Shown here piece by piece: positions 29,861 through 37,500 of a stretch of 37,500 nt of DNA. The translations under genes and the position numbers were made by a program. The stretch spans positions 1,330,342 through 1,367,841 of the forward strand of contig NC_135569.1 in assembly GCF_964340395.1 (NCBI RefSeq). The letters are read 5' to 3'. Numbering within the stretch: the first letter of the stretch is position 1; every line of letters begins with the position of its first letter. The stretch is from Glandiceps talaboti (Eukaryota > Hemichordata > Enteropneusta > Spengelidae). A model generated the notes under the pieces. That model did no database searches. It had not been told where the DNA came from and worked only from the letters and a program-made list of their open reading frames with translations.

Positions 29861-30901
29861 TTGAAGGAAAAAGCTGACCAATGTAATCAAAGCAAATAAA
29901 AAAGCTTTTCAATTTGAAAAGAAATCCAAATTAAATTTGGAAACACATTCCAAAAATATAACAAGTTTGTCTTTAAAATAAAAATTTGTTTAATACATGC
30001 TTTCTGTGAGAGATCCACTATTATCCAATCAGACAACTTCTCTGTAAACAACGAAGGATGAAGTGTTACTACATAAACAAGCTTTGATTGGTTGTCAAAA
30101 CAGCCCAAAAAATATCACTTTCTTTTAAAATATAGAAATATAATTCCACTTGTAAGAACTCTGTTGATCGTTGAAAATAAAGCTTGAGAAAAAATACAAA
30201 TAAATAGATAAATAAAGCTAAGGTTTGTTTGAATTTTTGAGTTATAACTTGATCAGGAATATTGCATGTCTTCATTTTGGTCACCATTTCTCACTTATAT
30301 GATAGGGAATACAGGCTCATTGGTTTCCATGGTAACATATGAATCAATATTGCTGACAGTAGGCAGGGAATAGTTACTGTATTTGAGCTTTGACAAACAC
30401 TGCCAGGTTTTATCAGTTGTAATATTCATCTACACATGTTGAGTTGCTTATAATCTTTTCCTTTACCCATACATATATACTAAGACTCAGATTTTAAACA
30501 GCAGAGATATGCTACCCAATTATAAGTTTCTCTGTTGATATTTTCCCATAATGCATTGCTCATACCAAAATATTTTTCACTGAATCTGACCTCTCGGTTG
30601 ATAAAATAATGCATGCTGGGAAGTTACTTTTTTGGGTATAAAAGTCAACTTTTTTGCCATGGTAATTTAAAGTGTATTCTTTTGTTTGTGTTTATGCTCT
30701 GTTTATGGATGTGAAACAGGAAAATGAAAAAAAGAAGACAAAAAAAGCACAAAAATGTGAAAACTCCCAAATCATCAACTTCATGCTTATTTTGTCAGCA
30801 TTGATAAAGACCTGAGTTGTAACAGATAAGCAAAAGTTTAAATCGTACTTTTACAAAAATATTTTTTTTTTTTAATTTTCTTTTTATAAATTTCTTTGCA
30901 G
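29861..30901. other. No supported gene
   Basis: AT-rich DNA. It ends in a long pyrimidine tract (TTTTTTTTTTTAATTTTC to TTTCTTTGCAG) that would serve the candidate exon at 30902. Confidence 0.5.
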
Positions 30902-30957
30902 GTAATCGTGGTTTGATGAATCCCTCAAGAACAAGATCATTTTTCATACAAAACTAG
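30902..30957 (+). CDS. Weak candidate terminal exon
   Basis: A strong acceptor (TTTCTTTGCAG, ending 30901) leads into two bases completing a codon, then 17 codons (NRGLMNPSRTRSFFIQN) and a TAG stop at 30955-30957. AATAAA follows at 31027-31032, 70 bp downstream, a reasonable distance for a 3' UTR. If joined to 28281-28333, the split codon would be TGT (Cys). This would place the end of a plus-strand gene just before the convergent nuclear-receptor gene. No family is recognised. Confidence 0.25.
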
Positions 30958-31026
30958 AAACCGTCTTTTGAAGTAAATGCAAAATCTCGGAGTTTGCACT
31001 TCCAAGTGTGAAATGTACACCCTGTT

Positions 31027-31036
31027 AATAAATAAA
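31027..31036 (+). terminator. Candidate poly(A) signals for the 30902 exon
   Basis: Two overlapping AATAAA hexamers (31027-31032 and 31031-31036) lie 70 bp after the candidate TAG stop. Confidence 0.3.
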
Positions 31037-31183
31037 CAAGTCTTATATTCAATGGAAAGTCTGTTCTATTTTACCAAATTGGGGGTTTCAGGATGGCAGT
31101 GATGGTACATTTACATGACTCACAATAAGTAAGCAGAAAATATTCCTGCTGAACATATGGCACCACTGTAAATATAAAGATGA

Positions 31184-31189
31184 TTTATT
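31184..31189 (-). terminator. Candidate poly(A) signal of the nuclear-receptor gene
   Basis: AATAAA on the minus strand lies about 310 bp downstream of the receptor stop codon at 31497. Confidence 0.45.
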
Positions 31190-31496
31190 TTAAATAGAAA
31201 TATTGGGGTTTTTATCCAAGTATCCATTTTGAATGAATTTCATCTATTGTAGTATGATTTACATCTTCTCATCTGCTTTGTTTCTAAACTGCTGGAGTCA
31301 ACGAATCAAATGCCCTGAACGTTGTCTTCATTTGCATAATGTGCACTTCATCTCCATATATAGCAAACATGATGGAGTTTGGAACGATTTCTTTGACCCA
31401 GCATAGAAGTTGTCTTGCAGTGTCTCTCCCGTTGGAGTGGATGTGACAATTGTCATACGCAATAAATAAATAGTTCAGTTCTGAAATCCTACCATA

Positions 31497-31729
31497 CTAG
31501 AGGAGTTCTAACAAAACGCTGTCCATTGTAGTGTCACCAATGAGATGTTTGTAAAACAAACCCTCAAAAATTTTTGCACTGTAGCCTCGTATACTCGGGA
31601 GAAGAAGTAAGACGTGCGAAAGTCGAAGTTGATTATTAGGGTATCGTACTGAGAGGTATTCCATAAGAGCCGATTGTGTGGATTCACATGCTTCTTCTAT
31701 CGGCGCTGTGTTGTGTAGGCCTCGTACTT
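31497..31729 (-). CDS. Nuclear receptor ligand-binding domain, terminal exon (helices ~8-12, AF-2)
   Basis: On the minus strand a good acceptor (TTCTATTGTAG, AG at 31731-31730) is followed by 2 bases that complete a Glu codon with the last base of the upstream exon. Then 76 codons run to TAG (31499-31497). The peptide contains LMEYLSVRYPNNQLRL, SHVLLLLPSIRGYSAKIFE and GLFYKHLIGDTTMDSV, and ends VLLELL-stop. This is the helix 8-12 pattern of NR2-type receptors ('R..KLLLLLP.LR.I....IE..FF...IG'). The last six residues are a canonical AF-2 core (hydrophobic-hydrophobic-x-Glu-hydrophobic-hydrophobic), with the Glu that pairs with the helix 3 Lys to hold coactivators. The exon has no ATG at its start, so it is easily overlooked. 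Phase agreement and domain continuity with 33009-33524 are strong support. The intron is 31730-33008, GT-AG. Confidence 0.9.
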
Positions 31730-33008
31730 CTACAATAGAAAAAAGAAAACACCATGTTAGATTTGTGTCTTAGTATGTAATCTTTTCAGGGATATGATTT
31801 TGTACTTGACCAGTGTTCCCTCTAAGGTGTTGTGATGCTGTACAACTTGAGAATTGAAAACACCTTCTGATCTATATTCTCTTTATTTTCATATTGTAAA
31901 GTGTAAGTTTTGAAAGCGATAACCAAAACTTAAAGATTATTGATGTAAAATTTATCACATTTGTTAAGAAAATAACAACACAAAATAGATCAGGTGTTTG
32001 AAGAATGTCTGACAGCTGATGGTGATGTGTACTTCTAGAAGATGGCGATGTGTATTTCAAGAAGATGGAGTTTTACTTTCCTCTTTGAAGACATTTTCAA
32101 CAGTATTACTTTTTAACTGAGAAAGGATATATGTTTAGAATGAATCTTAATCATTTATTTTCAAGACATTTTACCATCATATCTTCTACAGCCATAATTT
32201 TCACTGCCAAGTATTAATTTTAATCAGTTACACAACACACAAAATGTCATTGTGATAACAGACAATGCATGCAAATAAACCAGAGAGGGTACAGTGTACT
32301 AGATTTGATCTCAGAATCATCTAATCTAGTTTGGCGACATGTGTTGCGTGTTGACACTACTGTAGTGGTTGGAGTAATAGGATTAGGGAAAGACAAACAG
32401 TTATTGTCATCAATAATCTGATAGGCTTATTATAGGAACATGATTTTATAATTTAGTAAATGAACAGTATATAGGTTTGTATAGCTAGCTAGGAATATTA
32501 CTCTGTTAAACTTGGCAGACATGATTCATAGTTCTACTTCAGAAAATAATGGTATTTGTATCTTAAAGTATGTCTACTAATCAAAGTGTGAATTGTTTTA
32601 TGCCCCAAATAATTTACCAATATCTTCTTGCCTAAATATTATGAACAAAATTCTCTTGTGGTGTTTTTTTGCATGTGCACTTTTTTCTTTTCTTTTCTTT
32701 CCTTTTTTTTTTTTTTTTTTTTTTGGGGGGGGGGGTGTTATTTGGAAAGAAGTTAATGTTTCAGTTTACAAAGGTTAACAATTTGCATAAACCTCTGCAA
32801 ATATCGGGAATGGTTTACTGTAAGTGCGAATCCCAAAATTTATATTGTCGTTTTTATTAAAATAAAAGTTTTGCATAAATTAATTAACTTTATCAGTGTT
32901 AATGGTATCGATCTAAAATTGATATTTTCGAGTTTTAGGTGAAAAAAGTAGAAATAGTTTTGGCGGGAACACATTACTCGGGTTGAACGGTTGCAGACTA
33001 TAACTCAC
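31730..33008 (-). other. Intron of the nuclear-receptor gene (phase 1, 1,279 bp)
   Basis: The donor is CAG|GTGAGT (minus strand, 33009|33008) and the acceptor TATTGTAG ends at 31730. It holds a T20-plus/G11 low-complexity tract at 32702-32735 and no other recognisable exon. Confidence 0.85.
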
Positions 33009-33524
33009 CTGAATTGAGAACGGCAAGTTTCCGGAGATATGCAAACTCTTTCAAGTCTAGGTCCATATTCGTACATCGCTGAAGGGCAAACCGAAGCTGC
33101 TCAACTGACTTGAGTGTAGGTAGTCCTTCAGTGAATAACTGATATGCCGTGCTGTGTTGGTGATTTTCAAACTCTTCGACCTCGAACTCAAAACGTTCCT
33201 CGGCCATGTAAAGGAGAACAAGTTCCTTCCATGAGGAGTTCAAAAGTACTATTTGGTCATGTGTGCTAAGACCAGAAAACACAGGTAACGACTTTGTAAA
33301 TTGTACAGCTCTCACTAGCCAGACGGCCAACTTTGAGTTCAGTTCTTCCATACACGAATCAGTCAATTTTACTGTGACATTTGCTTTTTCCCGTGATACG
33401 TTAGGCACTGGAACAGAAAGTGCGTGTCCCGTTGCCGTGTCTGCTAGTAAACTTCCCAAAAGACTGGTTTTGCATGTCTCGTTGCCCGAGCAACGATCTT
33501 CAGCGTCTGCAAACATTGTTCTTT
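33009..33524 (-). CDS. Nuclear receptor ligand-binding domain, large exon (helices ~1-7), NR2E-like
   Basis: The exon reads from acceptor ATTTTTTATCGCCAG (AG at 33526-33525) to donor TTCAG|GTGAGT at 33008. It is 516 nt with phase 1 at both ends. It holds ATG at 33516-33514 with A at -3. Counting from that Met, residues 52-66 are helix 1/2-like, 69-107 contain the nuclear-receptor signature VQFTKSLPVFSGLSTHDQ followed by IVLLNSSWKELVLLYMAEE, and 125-165 give helices 6-7. K75 is the helix 3 charge-clamp lysine; E244 in the next exon is its AF-2 partner. The signature is closest, as I remember the families, to NR2E (Tailless/PNR) and other NR2 receptors. Receptors of this family bind DNA through an N-terminal zinc-finger domain, but none is encoded here. 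If the ATG is used, the protein is about 246 residues and consists of the ligand-binding domain only. Confidence 0.92.
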
Positions 33525-35129
33525 CTGGCGATAAAAAATAAATATGCAATAAAATTAATTACCATGTTATGATATGACGAATGCAATAAGCGTTGGTTGT
33601 GACTCGGATAAACTCTACAGTTCAACGACTTGAAGTGATGGGAGAGTACAAGCGGATGACCACGTGTTTTATTCGATCCGGGAAATATTTCCCTAGCTCG
33701 TTCTCATTTGTCAGATTCTTAAATTTCATATTTATATATATATAAAATGTTATTTTTTTATGAAAGATGAATTGTAAACAGTTTTGTTTACTTCCTTTAT
33801 CAACACTTAGTACATTTGCACTAGTAGTAGGTGAAGAGAAAAGAGGGAATTTGATTATATGTGCATTCATGCTAGAATGCACAGAGTAAAAGTTATCATC
33901 ACTATTATAATTAATGTTTTTAAATATGCGGTGAAATTTCCACACCATGTGAATGAATATTTATTTTTTCAGAAAACCATCACCTTTGACAATTTATTAA
34001 TTCAGTGTTCTTGTCGCGCGTTGTCGTGGCATACACTGTAAGACAAATAACACGTATGTGTCGTGTGTTATTATTCTTCATACCCAAAAATAGAAATCCC
34101 TACATGTTTTGTTGATAGATATTCATTTCCCCAACTTCAGGAGATACATACGTTATTAGTTTAATTGACTATTGTTTTCTCCCTTCTCGTATCCATAGCA
34201 ACAGCCCCTTCTGATAACTTTGTACGTGATGACATTGTCGTTTGTACGCAGTCGCAGTAGTTGCTTACGTGCTGTTATTGTGGCATTGATTGTACAATAA
34301 ATGAACATGGGGTAAATCGCATGGTACAAAAACAGTGTTGCTGTCGCGTGTCTCACGATCACCAATAATAAATCTTCACAATGTCGTCGACATTAATTTT
34401 AAAAATGCCCCATGAATTAAAAATGATTTGATTAAAACGGAAAATTACAACAACAAAAGTAATATCTGTCATGCCCGTTTTTTTGTTTTTTGCAAAGCAT
34501 TGGGAATTGTGACGCCCAAATCGAAACCATTTAACTGTAACCTTCAATTTGCTTTTAGCCATCCTACTGAGTAAGACAGAGGTTGCATGGCCTTTTTTTA
34601 AAATCACAATTACCACCTCGACATAATGCGATCTGTTTTAAGCCATTCGTGTCACATACAAGTCACGTGTGGTTTGATGTCCGAGTGGGTCAACTCGATC
34701 TTCCGTGATCTTAGTACCGTAATAACGCAAGATTTGGTAGGGAATGTGAATATTGAACATTATCACGAGGGAGAGAGAGTCAGCGATAAAACTACAACTT
34801 CACACGTGTAACATGGCATAGTGAACTGAGAATAATTCCCGTGGATTCGTAGACAAGATAAATTTGAACGTTATATTATAATAAGATTAAAGTAAACTTG
34901 ACATATTCAGTGTTCAAACTTACTGTGACTTTGGAAACTGTAACTTATAAGTTTGTGAAGCGACATGCCACATTTGTAATACTGCGCGGTTGGAATAATT
35001 ATTTCATAAATGCAAATAGTGTTGTGTAATACAGTAAGAAAACGGACCTTTTCATTACTTCCGATCGTAGTATTGATCATGAGTAATCGAAATTCTCTGA
35101 AGACGTTAAAGAAATATTTACTTCCGTAC
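33525..35129. other. No coding exon seen; possible 5' intron of the receptor gene
   Basis: I looked on the minus strand for the CxxCxGFFKR-type zinc-finger motif of nuclear receptors and did not see it. Open frames on both strands look random. Confidence 0.5.
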
Positions 35130-35300
35130 CTGTAACCTGTTGCCTACGTACGTAGCTATAACGGACAGCGCTGTGTGTCACCAAAGCCGCGATGTACTGC
35201 GAAGAGCATCGTACGATTGCGCTGTGAGGACCAAGAACATGCTAAGTACTAGATAGTTTATTTTGATCGCAGAATACGCCGGCTATACTACATTGTTAGA
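35130..35300 (-). promoter_or_regulatory. Possible CpG-bearing promoter / non-coding first exon of the receptor gene
   Basis: Between about 35100 and 35400 CpG dinucleotides are clearly denser than in neighbouring DNA ('gatcgtagtattgatcat', 'atcgtacgattgcgctgtg', 'gacgtcacgcc'). On the minus strand a donor-like CAG|GTACGG (about 35134|35133) follows a stretch without a long open frame. A non-coding first exon spliced to the acceptor at 33525 is possible but unproven. The region could equally serve a divergent gene. Confidence 0.25.
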
Positions 35301-35688
35301 CAGATCATTACGTAAGAGTCGTCTAGACAACTTACGTAACCCAATTGTTACAAAACCTGATATTTTTATAATAGCCGACGTACTTGCGACGTCACGCCAC
35401 ATGCCATGCTAAAGTGAAAATAAACTAAATCGCCTGTATTTGTGACTGGTGGTCACCGATAGCAGTCGCGTCCGATTAAAAAAGAATTGTTGAAGTATGT
35501 TTCTGTATCTCTAATCACGCATTATGGTATGGTATAGTTTCATTTTCATGCAACTTTCTAGGTTGATAATGATTTTGTATAATATCATATTGTGTTGTTA
35601 TCGTTTTCAGTTTATAAAGGGGTGTGTTTTCAAACTGAATACAAACTGTACCAAGCCGTAGTCCTTTGTTTCCATTTCAACGGACAGA
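35301..35688. other. No gene seen
   Basis: CpG content falls off after about 35400. No repeat or exon was recognised. Confidence 0.5.
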
Positions 35689-35783
35689 AACCCCCTGTCA
35701 TATTTTAAACCCCCTGTCACAATCTAAACCCCCTGTCACAATGTAACCCCCTGTTACAATCTAAACCCCCTGTTACAATCTAA
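35689..35783. repeat. ~18-19 bp tandem repeat 'aaaccccctgt(c/t)acaatct', 5 copies
   Basis: 'accccctgt' recurs five times between 35690 and 35773 at intervals of about 17-20 bp. The array abuts the small TIR element at 35791. Confidence 0.92.
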
Positions 35784-35790
35784 TTCGGCA

Positions 35791-35898
35791 TAGTCCTGCT
35801 TGCAGACGGAGTAATTTAGAACTCGACTCTGACAGTTGTCCCTCCCTTGAGGGACATAGTCAGTATCGCGTCCCGTATACCGTCTGCAAGCAGGACTA
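35791..35898. mobile_element. 108-bp TIR element (MITE-like), relative of 21531-21678
   Basis: The left end TAGTCCTGCTTGCAGACGG and right end CCGTCTGCAAGCAGGACTA are exact 19-bp inverted repeats. The interior ('gacagttgtccctcccttga') matches the 21.6-kb element in the opposite orientation. No coding capacity. Confidence 0.9.
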
Positions 35899-36790
35899 GT
35901 TCGGGCACTAACTTTGTCACTTTCAGTAGGAAATGCATAAAGAACAGCAAATTGAAATAGGCTCAATATTGACTTCAAAATGGACAAAATAATCGAATTG
36001 GATGCAAAAATAGATATTTGAAGTGTTTTTGGCAAAATTTTGGTTGTCATTTGTAAACTTTAAAAAGGGAGCAAAAATATGATGCGAGGAACATTTCGAT
36101 GTTGGGGTTCTGAAAATCTTTGAATAATAAATTTGGGTAAATATGATTCAGAAATATGGAAATTATTAGTAGTTATAATAATACATAGTTAATACTGATA
36201 AAATGCAATGTTGAAATAGACACTGCTATAATGTAATGTTGAAATAGATATTGCTATAAGTTGAAGTAAGAGTGAGTAATGGACCGCAACGCTTATTTTG
36301 AAAAAGTGACTGACGCATATCCGATGATACGCTCGAAATTTATCGTCCGGTGATGATCGCCCTCACAGACCGATATTCGTTGAGAAAAATGAGAACAGCT
36401 GGTCAAAACGTCATAGAGAAGCGGAGAATGACGTAATGATAAACATAACAGTGTCATAAATAAGTATTTTGTAAAATTTAGAACGATTTTTAATAACAGG
36501 TGAAGGATACGACATAAAAATATTGGATATGAAACGATAATAAATAACGACAATCACAGAAAAAATGATATGTGGAAAAAAATGAGGAAGAAGTCGATGT
36601 CAAACCACGTGTAGGAAAACGTAAACAAAATTCAAAATGATGAACAAATAAATATGTTAATGAAACTTTTATAGCTGACAACAGCAGGCCAACAAAACTT
36701 GCTATGACTGTGACCGTGCAACCCTATCTGGCGCCCTCTTACGGATAATTTTGAAAATCTAGTAGCACTGAGGTTGAAGGACAGTTCATA
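35899..36790. other. No supported gene
   Basis: AT-rich DNA. A short duplication 'aatgttgaaatag' recurs at about 36208 and 36236. Minus-strand open frames here look random. Confidence 0.5.
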
Positions 36791-36907
36791 ATGGAGACAG
36801 AATTCGGTCACGTTTACATTTGGGTAAAACAATCAATAAACCCAGAACAAGAAAGACGTCGTCGGCGCCCTAAAAAGAAAGCAGGAAGCTACTCCGGAAC
36901 ATCGTGG
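36791..36907 (+). CDS. Candidate first coding exon of an unidentified divergent gene
   Basis: ATG at 36791 (context TTCATAATGG) opens 39 codons to a donor TGG|GTGAGA at 36908; without splicing a TAA follows two codons later. An in-frame TGA at 36752 lies upstream, so the ATG is the natural start. The peptide begins METEFGHVYIWVKQSINPEQ and continues with a strongly basic cluster (RRRRRPKKK) that could be a nuclear-localisation signal. I do not recognise it. It points away from the nuclear-receptor gene. Later exons would lie beyond the searched sequence or were not found. Confidence 0.3.
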
Positions 36908-37500
36908 GTGAGATAATCATAGCAAAATAGTCGGAAATATTATTTATCCTTCGAAGTAAAGAACTTGCTTATTAAAACGTGAAGTTGTTTTGATTTTGTT
37001 AATCTTTCATTCGCTTTTGTTAAGTGACATATACAAACTTTAAGAATATATTTCGCAGTTATATTCATTTATTTTCACATCATATTACACATGTGTAGCT
37101 TTCAAAGTGCAAGGTGACGTTTTGGCTTCTTCTCTACACGTTGGTCACAGCGTATGTGCGTTTTGACACTGACTGTCGTGAGTTGCATGCGCGTGCACCA
37201 TTTGTAATTCAATGTGTTTAAGTTGTAATCATTGCATGTATATCGATTTCGAAAGTTTCAATCAACTAATTATGAAGCTGGAAACACAACAGCACTGTTT
37301 TATCGAAGTTCAATCGAAGAGTGAATCGCTTGTTCAATATTAAAACAAACATGACTGAGTCACCCTTATCCGCTCCACGCAAGGAGTGTGTATACATCAA
37401 ATGAACACTATGAGTAACTGACAACGGAGAGTGAGGTCCATGCACGATACAGGAAATTGTTCACTGAAGCCGTTCAATGCCCTGTTAGTTTCCCGTTTGT
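36908..37500. other. No gene seen
   Basis: This is the presumed intron of the candidate gene at 36791, or intergenic DNA. No further exon was recognised up to the window edge. Confidence 0.45.

Noticed and set aside
33263-33541. 92-codon plus-strand open frame
   Set aside because: Antisense shadow of the nuclear-receptor exon.
35754-36050. 98-codon minus-strand open frame considered as an upstream receptor exon
   Set aside because: It overlaps the TIR element at 35791, lacks zinc-finger cysteine spacing and has no convincing splice sites.

Overview
The window looks like nuclear DNA from an AT-rich invertebrate animal genome, probably a marine species; I cannot name the species. The evidence is spliced genes with GT-AG introns, an L1/Tx1-type non-LTR retrotransposon, a decayed CR1/L2-type LINE, several foldback/MITE elements and long TATG/TACA, TC and ATGG microsatellites. 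A nuclear-receptor ligand-binding domain points to a metazoan. Gene density is low and most of the window is repeats and relics.

Layout. 0.2-0.7 kb: G-run minisatellite. 1.0 kb: possible small plus-strand exon. 1.56-1.93 kb: 46-bp tandem repeat. 2,846-8,520: an apparently full-length LINE with two intact ORFs, flanked by a perfect 13-bp target-site duplication. It carries two poly(A) tracts with 327 bp between them, which looks like a 3' transduction. 8.7-9.47 kb: frameshifted LINE fragment on the minus strand. 9.45-10.14 kb: 17 copies of a 41-bp satellite apparently born from that fragment's coding sequence. 10.2-11.6 kb: tandem repeats, a hairpin and a TATG array. 12,981-15,039: the last two exons of an unidentified plus-strand gene, with matching splice phase; its intron holds a microsatellite and an inverted-repeat element. 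15-25 kb: repeats and nested MITE-like elements, including a 197-bp element with an 8-bp hAT-type target duplication. 25-28.8 kb: TC array, 59-bp palindromic satellite, TACA array. 28.3-31 kb: a weak candidate for the end of another plus-strand gene.

The clearest host gene lies at 31.2-33.5 kb on the minus strand. Two exons encode a complete nuclear-receptor ligand-binding domain resembling the NR2E (Tailless/PNR) group, with helix 3-5 signature, charge-clamp lysine and AF-2 helix ending at the stop codon. The terminal exon is short and starts without a methionine, so a simple ORF scan would miss it. I found no DNA-binding-domain exon in the 4 kb upstream, and the large exon carries a well-placed ATG just after its acceptor. 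The gene may therefore encode a ligand-binding-domain-only receptor of about 246 residues; this is the most interesting hypothesis in the window. A possible first exon of a divergent plus-strand gene lies at 36.8 kb.

There is no sign of a bacterial-type operon, CRISPR array, viral genome or recognisable structural RNA gene. The long ORFs inside the TATG/TACA arrays are artefacts of low complexity.
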